Assembly: GCA_963920575.1 (NCBI GenBank)
Contig: OY986968.1
Coordinates: forward strand, 27,286,129 to 27,350,128
Source of the DNA: Narthecium ossifragum
Lineage: Eukaryota > Streptophyta > Magnoliopsida > Dioscoreales > Nartheciaceae
Length of the DNA stretch: 64,000 nucleotides
Direction: 5' to 3'
The position numbers were made by a program, and so were the translations under genes. Positions 8,474 through 20,258 of the stretch are shown here, one piece after another (positions within the stretch are counted from its first letter, which is position 1; each line of letters starts with the position of its first letter). The notes beneath the pieces were generated by a model. The model was not told the DNA's origin. It searched no databases and saw only the letters and a program-made list of their open reading frames with translations.

Positions 8474-9591
8474 TTTTTTTGACGAATTTCATCTAAAGTT
8501 CGATATCAAATATCAATGCATCTTAACTTAGAATGGAATAAAAAATTCTTTTCATTTGATATCATTGGTAATTAAAATTCTTTTGATGATATGACAAGTT
8601 TATATGGTGGGGTTAAAAAGAAAGCTTGTGTTATTAAGACAAGACGCTGAGCTCCTACCGAATAATTGCTCTACGGGCCGCAGCCCAAAATTGAGGAATT
8701 GCACCCGTCCACTCCGGACAGCCCGCCAAGCTAGAGAAACAGCTTGAAAGTGACGGATCAATCATCGGCCTAAAGCTTGAATGCTAGTATGAAATGAGCC
8801 AATAGGCTTTAGCTCTTCCCAAAACATGTCGAGTCGCAAATAGTCTGGTCCGAATCCGACAGGCCACCCCAGTTGGGCTTCAACAATCGAGCCCAATACA
8901 AAGCTTCCTTTTTAATTTTTTTTAAATTTTTTTTTCTTTTGTTCGTACCCAACTTTATGCTTATCAACCTTATAAGGAGTCGGTTAACATGCATTAATTC
9001 ATATCCCCTAAGTTTCTTTATATATATTTCCTAAGTTTGCTTTATATAAAGCTGCATTAATTCATATCAATCTAAGTTCTATTAATATTATCTTATGCTA
9101 ATGCTAATGCTAAGACTTATATTATTTATTATTATTATTTTATATATCCAAAGTTTTATTGGCTATGTTTTATGGTGGCAGTAAACAAAAAGTTATGATC
9201 AACCTTCGAACCCTGGATCACCTACGGGTCAACCCAGCCATCTAACCAGACAAACCACAGGAAGTTTGTTAAAATTTTATATTAGCAATAACTAAAAACT
9301 GTGACAGGGACAAAGGTGAGTACTAGTAACCTTATATCACGAAAGAAACCCTTATTATATTATAATATTTGTGAACCCTCCGCTAGATTAGAATTTAGAT
9401 TAGAATCACTTCATGCCGTTGATCACTGCTGTATTTACTAATTCTAAAAGCATATATCTATCTATGAAAGCAATCATTCATTGTATACCTAAATCCAGCG
9501 AAAGCTCATAACATTTGCAACAAATTTAAAGGCTTGAGAATTTGATCCCAAGACTAACCCAATATGACACCCACATTAAACTTGGTACGCA
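8474..9591. other. Spacer without recognisable gene
   Basis: Mostly AT-rich sequence with a 'taatgctaatgctaa' microrepeat near 9096 and a short GC-richer patch at 8640-8900. Nothing coding is supported. The end nearest the P450 presumably includes its 3' UTR. Confidence 0.5.
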
Positions 9592-11178
9592 TCAAATGCT
9601 CACCCTCTTCCTAACCCTAACCATCAGGCCATTAATCATATAAAGCAGGATTGAGTTCTTAGGAACAACTTGGTGTCCCTCCACCACATCAATCTTGAAG
9701 TTATAGACAATGGCCGCGGCCACCGTCTTCAGCTCCGTCATTGCCATCTCCCTCCCTAAACAACTCCTCGGACCGGAGTTGAAGGTGAGGAACTTGAACG
9801 ACGGCTCGTGCCGGAGCTTTCCGGCCTTCGATATCCACCGCTCCGGCTTGAACTCTCTGCAGTCTTTTCCCCACACCCCCTCCATCCTCGCCATGGAGTA
9901 TATGGAGAACAGGATCTTCGTGCCGGCGCTCACCTCTGCGCCGCTCGGCAGAGTCTCGTCTTGCAAGGCCTCCTTGGTCTCGAATGGTATCGGAGGATAC
10001 AGCCTGAGGGACTCCAGCAGTGCGGCATGCAAGTATAACGCCGACCGTAGCTCGTCGGCGCCGAACACTACCGGGCCACGGCCATCCGGTGGCGGCGCGT
10101 GAGGCCTTAGCTCTTCAAAGATCTTCTCTTCCACTTCAGGGTTTGTGGCGATGAGCCAGATGAACCATGTAAGGGCGATGGCAATGGTGTCACGCCCGCC
10201 GAGCATGAAGAACAGCGTGGTGTCGCGAAGGAAGCTAACGGGCTCGAACATGCCGTGGCATTCGTCGATCTTGTAATCCATGTACACCGTTAGCACGTCA
10301 GCCGGTGCTCCATCCACTTCTTCTTGGGTGGTGTCTCCATTAATGGTGTTCTTGATCAACTTCTTCTTCTCGATTTGTTCATGTATGAAAGCGTCCACCA
10401 CCTTCCACGCCGACGCCATCTTCCTCTCGGTCCCCACGTTGAGCCATCTCATGAGCTTCCACCAGCTGTCCGGCACGGCATGCCTAAAGTGCAATGCCTC
10501 GCTAGCGTCGTCGATGGCCTCTGCGAAGGGGATGGTTGGGAGGTCCGGTGAGAGCCCCCGAAGATCGACGCCGAACACCATGGTGCAAGCCAAGTCGAAT
10601 GACAGCCTCATGAACACGTCTTGGAGATCGATGGCGCCGCCATTTTGCGCAGCGAGGCTTAGGATCGGAATTAGACCCTCCTCCACCTTTCTCCGGCCGG
10701 ACCGCTCCATGAAGGACTTCAGCTTGCTGTCGCCGAGGAAGGCGTGGGCCATCTTCCGCTGAACCCGCCATGATTCGCCGTCGGCGGAGAGGATGCTGTT
10801 GCCGAGGATGTCGAAGATCTTGACGAACTCCTCGCCTTTTGGAAAATTAGGGAAGTTGACATTGAACACATGATTCACGTTGGCCGGATCACACGTAACG
10901 AGGAAGTCCATGCCAAGAAACCAAGGCCCCTTGAACATGAAGGTGCCTCCGGCCTCAGAGAGGGCGACGGCGATGTAGTCGTGGAGCCGAGGGAAATGGC
11001 TGATGATGGCCGGAAGCATGCCGACCACCGGCCAGTTGACGAAGATCAGCTGAATGCGCCGCCTAGAGTAATAGTGGAGGATGATGTAGCTTAAGAAGGA
11101 GCAAGCAAAGGCTATGAGGGCTCCATGGTAGCTCGGCAAGAGACCATGAAAGGGAACTGGCCATGTAGCTGCCTCCAT
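9592..11178 (-). CDS. Cytochrome P450, CYP96-like (intact)
   Basis: A single-exon frame of 528 codons with all P450 landmarks. It has an N-terminal signal anchor (about residues 17-40) and a Pro-containing hinge (NWPVVGMLP). The I-helix reads MLGGRDTIAIALTWFIW, the K-helix ESLRLYPPIPFE, then FKPERW and the heme-binding loop FNSGPRSCLG with the Cys ligand. The layout and sequence fit the CYP96 branch of the CYP86 clan, ER enzymes that hydroxylate aliphatic chains in wax or fatty-acid metabolism. The exact substrate cannot be read from sequence. The start MEAATWPVPFHG aligns with the start of the broken paralogue at 2049-3611, of which it is a tandem duplicate in the same orientation. High third-position GC contrasts with the flanks. 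Confidence 0.92.
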   Translation of the reverse strand: MEAATWPVPFHGLLPSYHGALIAFACSFLSYIILHYYSRRRIQLIFVNWPVVGMLPAIISHFPRLHDYIAVALSEAGGTFMFKGPWFLGMDFLVTCDPANVNHVFNVNFPNFPKGEEFVKIFDILGNSILSADGESWRVQRKMAHAFLGDSKLKSFMERSGRRKVEEGLIPILSLAAQNGGAIDLQDVFMRLSFDLACTMVFGVDLRGLSPDLPTIPFAEAIDDASEALHFRHAVPDSWWKLMRWLNVGTERKMASAWKVVDAFIHEQIEKKKLIKNTINGDTTQEEVDGAPADVLTVYMDYKIDECHGMFEPVSFLRDTTLFFMLGGRDTIAIALTWFIWLIATNPEVEEKIFEELRPHAPPPDGRGPVVFGADELRSALYLHAALLESLRLYPPIPFETKEALQDETLPSGAEVSAGTKILFSIYSMARMEGVWGKDCREFKPERWISKAGKLRHEPSFKFLTFNSGPRSCLGREMAMTELKTVAAAIVYNFKIDVVEGHQVVPKNSILLYMINGLMVRVRKRVSI

Positions 11179-11814
11179 TGGTTACCTTGAGGAAGAGCAG
11201 AGGGTATGTTAGCTATGTATGGCTTATTAGTATTGACTCTTGGCTGGCTCATGAACAGTAGTTACAGTATACTGGCCTTCGTGGGGCAGTTGGAAACATT
11301 TATTGTATATTTGTGTTGGAAATCAGTAAGTACCATGCGCACTGCATGACTCTTCTGTACTAGCTTTCAGTTGCTCCTACTCGAGAAAACAGAGCAGTTC
11401 ATCATCACTTTCATGCTAATATGTAGATCAAAACATGATGGCCTGATGGTCTTGCCAAGCAATGAACCATTCAATGCCTTTTAATATGAAAAAGTGATGT
11501 TTGATGGCTACTGCTCGCCTATGTTGCAGGAAGCATCGCAGACACTCTGTTTGCCATGCTTTTGAATTATGTAGGATCTGTTAGACCGGTCACAAAGCCT
11601 GTTAAATTTCAGGGGCGGCCCAGTAGACTCTTTCAATGGACTCAAAAATGAAGGGCCCGTGGCAAGGTCTGTTAAATATCAAACGAGGCCCAGTGGACTC
11701 TCGGAAAGAACGCAAAAAGATTCTTCCATCTTTACGCGGGAAACCTCAACTCTTTTGGCGGGAGCCGATCCCATCTATAGGAACACCCAAATTCAAAACC
11801 CCGGCCAAGTGCCA
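11179..11814. other. Spacer between P450 and histone-fold gene
   Basis: Presumed P450 promoter side. A small imperfect direct repeat lies at about 11598-11700: 'ctgttaaat(t/a)tca' followed by 'ggcccagt(a/g)gactct'. The second copy is next to the histone-fold gene's 5' region. No other gene is visible. Confidence 0.5.
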
Positions 11815-12225
11815 ATGGAATCCATGGTAAACGAACACCAAGCAGAAGGGAGCGACGCCATGGAGATCCCAAAGCCGTCGTTCCCATCTGGAAGAGTAAA
11901 GAAGATCATCAAACTAGACCGCCACATCAAGAAGGTGAACTCCGAGGCCCTGTTGCTAATCTCCATCTCCACAGACCTCTTCCTCGGCTGTCTCGCCGAG
12001 CGTTCTCGCGCCGCTGCGATCGAGAGGAAGCGGCTGGTTGTCAAGGTCGAACACCTCCGCACCGCTGTGCGAAACCATACACCCACCGCCGATTTCCTCC
12101 TCGATTGCCTCCCCAAGCCGTCTCCTGCGGCGCCAAAGGCGTCACGGCCCGTGGAGAAGCCTCTGCCGCCGGGCTCTCGCCGGATCGATGATTTCTTCTG
12201 CAAGGGATCAGACAGCGGTTCTTGA
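11815..12225 (+). CDS. Histone-fold protein, POLE4/Dpb3 or NF-YC-like
   Basis: An intronless frame of 136 codons from the chosen ATG (alternatives at 11824 and 11860). A short acidic leader precedes the histone fold: FPSGRVKKIIKLDRHIKKVN, EALLLISISTDLFLGCLAER, then a helix ending in VEHLRTAVRNHTPTADFLLD. This is the pattern of CBFD/NF-YC-type subunits and matches best the small DNA polymerase epsilon/CHRAC subunit class (POLE4/Dpb3), which pairs with an NF-YB-like partner on DNA. A Pro/Ser tail ends in RRIDDFFCKGSDSGS. The upstream ORF extension to 11659 has no family similarity, so I set the start at the first in-frame ATG before the conserved part. NF-YC transcription factor is the alternative reading. 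Confidence 0.75.
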   Translation: MESMVNEHQAEGSDAMEIPKPSFPSGRVKKIIKLDRHIKKVNSEALLLISISTDLFLGCLAERSRAAAIERKRLVVKVEHLRTAVRNHTPTADFLLDCLPKPSPAAPKASRPVEKPLPPGSRRIDDFFCKGSDSGS

Positions 12226-15200
12226 TTCTGGATCTCGGTACCAACGTTTACTAGCCTTTATTCTGTGTCTAGCTTTATATGTGCCAATTGATGATAGATT
12301 AAGGTTTGATGGCTAAAAGTCCTCTCTTTTCAAACAAACTTGCTTTGCAAGTGCATCCAGACTCGAAGCAAATTTTTCGGTTGGCCCAATCCACTCGTCA
12401 TCAAAAGTCTATGTGACAAATGTTGAGTCCAGCCCATAAATTTCACAAATGACAGAACTTACGCAATTCTAGACATTCATATCTATTTATTTCCAGTTGT
12501 TGGATGTTTCAATCTGGTGTTCTATTTTTCAGACAATGATAATTTGAATCCCCTCAGTCACGTGAAATGCTCTCTCTTTGCTGCTTCGTCTACCTGTAAA
12601 CATCTGATAAGATATGATAAGATTTCTCTTGTCATTACATCGTTTGTAGCTATTCAATCTGGACTACAGATTTTTCTCTGTCACTTTCCAAAATGATAAC
12701 AATCCTATTTTCAATGGTCAGCAAGCTTACATGTAGTTAGTCATCATTCATTAGCTGAAGTAAAGCGACATTGGGGTGATCATTCACACTCAATGTTGAA
12801 AGTGACCTCAGATTTTTGTGAATTGTGATTCTGAGAGTACATGTGGTGAAATGTGCGACTAGAACGTCCTAAGTCATCTTATTGAGTCCAAAACACTTCT
12901 AGCTGAAAGTTGAAACATGTGGCTATCAGGAATTGAAGTAAAAATAAAGCTATGAAAATTTTGATCCCATCCGTTAATGATAAACATTTTTTTTTTAATG
13001 ATAAAACCCAACGCAGTTTTATATCCTTTCAAGTCCATTCAATTGGCTTATTATGTCACTTGACGTAGTTTCGTGGGCAAAACTATCCTGCCCTGTATTT
13101 TGTTAATTGGGTGCAGACCCATACGACTTACACAATTTGACTTTCACTTTCATTCGGGGCTTCATTATGTTTTGAGGCGAGATCAAAGCTTTTTCCCCAA
13201 AATGGTGTTGGTCACTTACTCTTTACATGAGATGCATGGAAACCTAACTTAATATTTGAGAAGAACTGAAATGTTTGTGGAAGAAGAAGAAAATGGGAAT
13301 GAACCTTCAAAACTTCCAATTCCTAAACTGTTAGTGAGCCAGTATAGCTTAGCTTTGTTTATTCACTTTATAGATAAAGTCTCCAGCATTCAATATGAAA
13401 AGCATCAGTATACCAGACAATTAGCTTGTTCATAAATTCTATTCGGCCACCTGTATCAATGTGAAGAAGCATGCACATGATGCTTTTATAATGCGCCCTG
13501 AATCTATGCAATTGATAGCGGTGGGAATGAGATTCTAGGGAACATGGGTTTTATTCCAAAATTTCTTCTTCAGAAGATATATAAAAATCTCTAAGTGGTT
13601 GACTCGCCTGGGTAGGTTTTTTTTTTTGATGAGTTGAGACCTGGGTAGTTTATAATGTACCTGAAGCTTATTTGTCAGTTCCATGAGAGCCGACATTTCC
13701 ATCATCTTTCAATTGTCTATGAGCTTCCGTATTTTTTTAAATCCTCCAAGCTGATTAGCTTATCTGATCCCTATCTTTTCTCCCAAATCTCTCAAAAACC
13801 AACCATATTTTAACATACACTACATATACTGCATCCAAGTGTCTGGCTTGTAATTCATTCATTCGTTTTTATTGTATGCATCCACAACAGTGGCATTGTC
13901 GTACATGGGCAAGAAGAAGTCAACTCTTGAGTGTAGTTGAAGGAACACAGTTGAGCACCGGTTAACAATCGAGCTCCTACGGTTCTTGTTCTTGTCCATG
14001 GCCAATCACTCACAGTTTAGCTGTTGCAGGTGCCATCTGGAAGATGATTTACAAGTTGTTGGACATTTTGGAGGGGATAAGATTATAAAAGCATGCCACT
14101 GATCTGGAAGTCAATTGAGGTGGTGAAAGATGTGTCAGGTACTTGTTAAGGATGAACGCCAGCCTCTTACACAGACGTATGTATTTGAAAATGTTATCAC
14201 TCCTGGTTTCTTGACTTTTCCTAGCTATTTCTTTGGTGAGATCATTCCTTTCATATAATGCCAAATGACCTTCTTTGGCATGTTATGCATGTCGAAGTCC
14301 GTTCCAAATTAGTATATTTTCATGTTGGAGTGGAGCTCATGTTTCTATACTGAAATTATTGCATTTCCTTTTCAATCTGTAGTTGTGCGATGACTGATGA
14401 AGTTGTTGCACCAATTTTATATTGTATTAGGACAGAGAGTGCTGGTGTTTTCACTTTGAATGGACCTCACCAAGAAAGAACATTAATTCTGTATTGAATG
14501 GTGTTTTTTTTTTGTTCAGATTGTAATCCATTTGATGATGACTATAAGATTGTAATCCATTGTTTGTTTTGGTGCTCTAGAGAGCTTGATGTAGACATAT
14601 AATACGTTGGCTCCAATCAATAAAGTAACTTTTCTTCGTGGCGCACCTAAGTCTTCAATCACTCACACTTACTGTAAAGTAGCTAAAGTAATCTGTGATT
14701 CATCGTTCCTACTTTCTGTAAAGAAGCTAATGTAGCTTGTGATTCATCATTCATACGACCTAATGCTGCGTAATTTGTCACTTGCACTAGGATTAAACTT
14801 TTAACACATGAGCGTCTCAACTCTCAAGGCATAACCCTTGTGTCAGTCGCATCCTATCATATTTTAAAATGACCTATTATCCCAAGTTTCAGACACAAGC
14901 TAAACCAGTAGCTTAGCCATCATGCTAGATAACCTATATTCTTTGATCTAACCCATCTGTGGGTCTTGATTCCATACAAACTTGACATTTTATTTTATTT
15001 TTTCTTTTCTTTTTATTTTCAATTTCTGCTGTGTGGGTGGATGAGGCCTTGCCACCTTCAGGAACAGATACAGATTATTCGGTGCTGGAATCTATGGGAA
15101 AAAATTAAAATAAAATTACTCTTTGAACAAGCCATGCGTGTAGTTGTAGACGTGTAGTGATTTGGAATACACCCAACGGCTTCATTAATTTAGTTTTTAT

Positions 15201-15243
15201 TGTATATCCAACGGTATCTCGTCAGCACAGATGTCAGATGTTT
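12226..15243. other. Three-kilobase stretch without recognisable gene
   Basis: I see only short chance ORFs, T/A runs and microrepeats. 14637-14760 holds two diverged copies of a segment ('cttactgtaaagtagctaaagtaatctgtgattcatc' type). The first few hundred bases may be 3' UTR of the histone-fold gene. I found no protein-like string on either strand. Confidence 0.45.
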
Positions 15244-15440
15244 TAACAATGGCTTATCCTAGCCTACGAGTCTACGACCAGTGGGGTTTCACTGTTTCCC
15301 CGATTACCTCCACGTCCTCCAACAAGTGTCTGTTAACAATGGCTTATCCTAAGCCTAGCCTACGATTAATGGGGTCTCGAAGTGCTTAACAATGGCTTAT
15401 CCTCACCTACGACCAATGGGGTTTCACTGTTCCCCTATTA
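15244..15440 (+). repeat. Three tandem copies upstream of the phosphatase gene
   Basis: 'taacaatggcttatcct' occurs at 15244, 15334 and 15387. Each is followed by 'agcctacga' or 'cacctacgacc' and a variant of 'atggggtttcactgtt'. The copies differ in length because parts are deleted. They lie 200-400 bp before the phosphatase ATG and may act as regulatory repeats. Confidence 0.8.
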
Positions 15441-15443
15441 CTC

Positions 15444-15449
15444 CACGTG
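15444..15449. promoter_or_regulatory. G-box (CACGTG)
   Basis: CCACGTGG core at 15443-15450, about 75 bp before the TATA-like box of the phosphatase gene. G-boxes bind bZIP and bHLH factors; a role here is inference. Confidence 0.45.
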
Positions 15450-15517
15450 GCATCATCACAGTGGAGTGAAAGTTAACCACCTGGTCCACCCACCGTTGCC
15501 CCGCCCTTTTTGCCAAT

Positions 15518-15526
15518 TATATAAAA
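15518..15526 (+). promoter_or_regulatory. TATA-like box of the phosphatase gene
   Basis: TATATAAAA about 115 bp before the ATG, with a CT-rich leader between. The position fits a core promoter with a short 5' UTR. Confidence 0.55.
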
Positions 15527-15639
15527 TATACCTTCTTCTTCTCTTGTTAACAATACCCACATATAAAGGTGAAGAAAGGAATCAGAGGTCCCCTTCACAC
15601 CTCTCTTTCCCAGTCTCTCTCTCTCTTTCTCTGTGCCCA

Positions 15640-18600
15640 ATGAGGCAGGCTCCAAGGAAGAAGCAAGGAGAGGTAATTGTCTTTGTGCTTTTGAAGCTCT
15701 TCATCTTCATTTGGTTGTCTTTGAATTGAAATTGTTGCCAACTTTCTTGGTTTTGTCTGCTATCTGGAGAAACTGAAGAATTCTTGCTGGTGATGTACTT
15801 TCCTTTTGGTTCCAGCACTTTTGGCCGAGGATTGTTCTGCGTAAATGGCTTAATAGGAGGTCCAGGGCTGCTGATTTTGGTGCTGATGCGGACGAAGGAG
15901 ACGCCGGTGGTGAGTGTGAATATGAGGGTTAGTAGAAAAGCTTTTGTGTTATTTTATGTGGATTTTTTTTTCCTTCTGGTTTGGTGCTTTTCATTGGTTT
16001 CTAACTTTGTATATGGTTTCGTTTCATCTTTGATGTTTGATTTGCATGGCGGCGTTTAGAAGAAATGTGCAGATGGGATGATGAACAGAGGAGAGTGGGT
16101 GGTGATCATGATGAATCAAATGCTACATCAGCATATGGTGATCTTTTTTTTTGTTCACCTTGTTTGGGATTTTATGCTTTCTGATTGCCTGTTTCAAGAT
16201 TTTCCCTGCCTGGTTTTTTTGGTAGAATTGAATGAAGTGATTAAGCTAGAACAGAGAAACCATGTGTAACATAGTTTAAAAAAAAGAGAGAAAATTCTAC
16301 TTAATTATAACGTTGGGTAAGAAAGATATTATTTTTGGGTGTATGATATGTGTGATTCTTGGGAGTTTAGATGGGACTACGATTGAGGAAAAAAACTTGT
16401 ACTTGTGTGTCCTCTAATATATAAAAATAATCAGTTTCTTTTAGAAAGTAAACTAATGGTTTTACTGTGCAGATAATTACCCAGGAAGCATGCCATATAG
16501 GATGAGGCGTCGCAAATCAGAGACTTTTCGTGCACAGTACATTAACACCAAAGAAATCAGGCATGTTTCACTTCATATTTGCTTTCTTGAAACAGAGTAC
16601 TAAAGCTTAAGGAAACCATTCTTTTTAAAGCTTAGAGCTGACAAATGGAAAATGGTTTTTTTTTAATAATTTGATTATTCTCTGAGAATTAAGTTAGCCC
16701 CCTTTTTCTCCTGTAGGATGTGTGTGGGAACATGGAATGTTGGAGGAAAAATTCCATCTGATGATCTAGACATTGCAGAATGGGTAGAAATGGAGGAGCC
16801 TGCTGATATTTACGTGCTCGGGTAAATCTTTTCTGCAGCTATTTCTTCCTATTTTCACTGAATTATGTTATGTTTGATTCGGAAAAATTGCAAGGTATTA
16901 TTGCTTGGTACTATGTTTTTTTTTTCTGCTCATTTGGTGCCTTAATTTTGTAGCCTTCAAGAGATTGTACCCTTAAACGCTGGAAACATTTTCGGTGCTG
17001 AGGACAGCAGCAGAGTTCCAAGATGGGAAGATGTCATTCGTGAGGCACTCAACAGGATTCAACCCGGTAAACCAAAATATAAATCTTACAGCAATCCTTC
17101 TTCGCCGTCAAGGTTCAAGCCATCAGATGATGCTCCTCATACTGTGGATGACCTGTTACTGGACACTGATAGCGACAGTGACGTGGAAGTTCATCCTTTG
17201 GATGAACAATCATCCATTCCTGACAAAGTTTACCATGAACGTTCTGGCACTGTGGATGATCTGAAGTTGGTCGCGCCTTCCAGTTGGAATTCTGTTGCTC
17301 ATAAATGCACTTCCCAGGAATCAGATCAGTTGAATCACTGTTTGATGAAGAAATTGAATCGACGTAATCATTTAAGTTTGATGAATTACGAGGCTACTTC
17401 AGACCAAACAGAATCCCTTCAAGAGAAGATACCAAAAATGCTCAGCTGTTCGGAGAGGATTGGATTGGTTTGGCCCGAACAACCTTTAGATTTGCTATCT
17501 CAAAGTGCTTTAAGCAACCCAAATTCTTTTCAATCAGTCAAACCCTTTAGAGCTTGTACAACATTTAAGCAAGTGCAAAGGGATTACAAGGATTCAATGG
17601 CGACATCTTTGGTTCCTGAACTTAACATGGACGCATTCAAGAAAAAGAGGTCACCTTTTGTAAGGATCCTGAGCAAACAAATGATTGGGATTTTTCTCTC
17701 GGTATGGGTACGGCGAAGTGTGAGAAAACACGTTCAGAACTTGAAGGTATCTACTGTTGGTGTTGGTGCCATGGGCTACATTGGAAACAAGGTCAGGCTA
17801 ATGCTTCCTTTTATCTTTGCTTGATCTTATGAGATACATATAATAGTATATGAGAGTTCTTTTCTTCATTTTGATGTCAAGTAGCATTTCAATTTTAAAC
17901 AGGAAAACAATTATATTGTGTCTTGTATTTCCATAGTTTTAAGGACATATGCTAACATCTGTGAATATGTTATGCTCTGCTCCAGGGATCAATATCTGTC
18001 AGCCTGTCAATATATCAGACACTCTGTTGCTTTATTTGTAGTCACCTAAGCTCAGGCGAAAAGGAAGGAGATGATTTTCGAAGAAATGCTGATGTGCATG
18101 AGATTCATCGAAGAACACAGTTCAATTCAGTTCCTGGTATGGGATTACCTAAAGCAATTCATGATCACGAGTAGGCGAAAAGAACCCTGTTTAAATTGAT
18201 CTCCAGTCTTTTCTTGTTATATCACTTCCACTGACATTAGATTAAACTCAAGTTTATTTTTCTTCACAGAAGGATCATCTGGCTTGGAGATCTGAATTAT
18301 CGTATCAACTTATCGAATAACGAAACACATGAACTCATCTCCAAAAGACGCTGGTTTGAGTTGTTCCAGAAGGATCAGGTAACTTAACCTGCTTTTGTTT
18401 TAGCTATGAAAACATCTGAATCATTTATCCTCAAATTCAGTGTAATCATCATGGTTTCTTCTTGATGGATGAATCTGATCTGTGTTTTACCATACTATCT
18501 TCATGGCAGTTAAAGCAGGAGCTGATGAAAGGGCGCGCCTTTGATGGCTGGTCTGAAGGTGTTATTAATTTCCCTCCAACCTATAAATATGAATTCAATG

Positions 18601-19016
18601 CAGAGAAGTATGTTGGAGAAGATCCAAAACCCGGGAGGAGAACTCCTGCATGGTATGATTAAGCTAACTCTCAGTTTCACAAAATCAAAACAGAGTCATC
18701 TCTCTCTTGCAGTGTCGAGGATGGTGTCATTAATGATAGATAGTAGCTTAAGCTTCTTGATTTTTCTTTCCCTCACTTCAGGTGTGATCGAATTCTCTCT
18801 TTTGGAAGGGGTCTGAGGCTTTTGAGTTACAGAAGAAGCGAACTAAAGTTATCAGATCATCGTCCGGTGACTGCTGTTTTCATGGTAGAGGTGGAGGTTT
18901 TCTCTCATAGAAAACTTCAAATGGCTCTCACACTGACAGATGCAGAGATAGAACATGGAGAACTTCTATCAGGTATGGATATCGATAATGGCCTAAGCCA
19001 ACTACTGCTGCCATAA
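15640..19016 (+). CDS. Type I inositol polyphosphate 5-phosphatase, 10 exons
   Basis: Exons by splice reading: 15640-15672, 15816-15927, 16060-16137, 16473-16560, 16717-16821, 16954-17791, 17986-18170, 18270-18378, 18510-18652, 18782-19016. The protein starts [11 protein letters not shown] then [17 protein letters not shown], the usual N-terminus of plant type I 5PTases. Landmarks: [32 protein letters not shown], and catalytic motifs WLGDLNYRI and WCDRIL with [10 protein letters not shown]. The enzyme removes the 5-phosphate from soluble inositol phosphates and/or PI(4,5)P2 in calcium and auxin-related signalling; substrate preference is not readable. Exon 6 (838 nt) carries the variable acidic insert typical of the plant proteins. 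The intron after 16560 appears to use a GC donor (AG|gcatgt). The terminal exon could alternatively be spliced at 'cag|gtatgg' (about 18971). Confidence 0.9.
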
Positions 19017-20258
19017 TAGGTGACTTTCCTGCTTAATTTATACCTTGCATTTGCTTCCAAAAGAACTACTTCTTCTTCTTCTCTCTTCTTTTGTTGTGAA
19101 AAATATCACCAGTTATCAATTAAAGATCTGTGATGTGATCCTCTCATCTCTGGTATGATTATGAAGCAAGCCATCATGATGTCGGAGGGGAATAAACTTA
19201 TTCTGGGTAATCAGAAGAACAACCGGAAAGCTTTTCATTTGATCTTGAGAAAATTTGCTTAGCTTTCTCTCAAAATTAATATTTCCATTTGATCGTGCAG
19301 GAAATTTTGAACAAAAGCTGAGTGATCTTTCATCAAAACGGGCAAGGAAACAACTTAAGGGAGAGTGAGTGAGAGATACTACTAGTATTATTACCACCAG
19401 GACCTGTCCAAGAGTCAAGAATCAAGTGCTATTTGAATGAGGCCTTGTACAGATATATGTATAACAATATTGTAAATAACTTTGCGCGCCTTACAGCATT
19501 ATAGTCGACGCTGTTTTAAGATCAAAGCCTGCTTGCCTCAATAATTGCTAATAAGATTTTCCTGTGACTCGTGAGCATCATTCTAATAATTGCTAATAAT
19601 AATTGCAATGGTGGTCGCTGCTCTAGGCCACGGGCCTTCTTGATAACCCGGAGACCCCGTCCAAGTAAGTATGGTCCAACGTCGCACAGGCCCCCATCAC
19701 CTCTCCTCTTAAAAGACTCCTCCCCGATGTGGGACTATAACATTCGAATATAAATGGCTGCCCATGTGGAATGCTATTATACCATTTATTATCTAAAAGT
19801 TTTTGAAACTCGAGAAGCTTTTAAAAGAATTTCACGACTTAGGACGCAAATAACAGACAACCCAAACAAATAGCTACAATACACACCCAGAATTGCAATC
19901 ACCCCGCGGACGCGCGGATTCCATTCCGCGGGATCCATCCGTCTCAAAAATCAGGATCCGTCTTGTTGGTCATCCGGACGCCAGGGGCGGAATCCATGGG
20001 CGTAGATTCCATCCCTTGGATCCCACGGTATCCAAACAGGCCCTCATAGAGGCTAAAATGGAATGGATGAATAAAGATCACAAAATCTTTACAGGTTAAC
20101 ACCCACTCTTTCCCTCAAAAAAAAAAAAAAAAAAAATCACATAATCTCTTATAAAATAATCTGTTCCTCAAAAATTTGGCAAAGATCTTGACAACTCTTA
20201 TCATACAAATTGAGATTGAATTCCGATTCTTGGGGATGATTATAATAGCTTGCTGATT
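19017..20258. other. Spacer with repeat fragments between phosphatase and glycosyltransferase
   Basis: Includes the phosphatase 3' UTR. 19610-19750 contains 'ctccccgatgtgggactataaca', a string common at plant repeat termini. 19900-20045 is GC-rich with 'ggatcc/ggattcc' words and ends in ccaaacaggccc, the terminal motif of the Tourist-like element at 61571-61770; the matching left end is not seen, so it looks like a truncated relative. An A-run lies at 20119-20137. Confidence 0.5.

Noticed and set aside
14049..14264. 71-codon minus-strand ORF in the gene-poor 12-15 kb region
   Set aside because: No family resemblance, AT-rich composition and no splice or promoter support.
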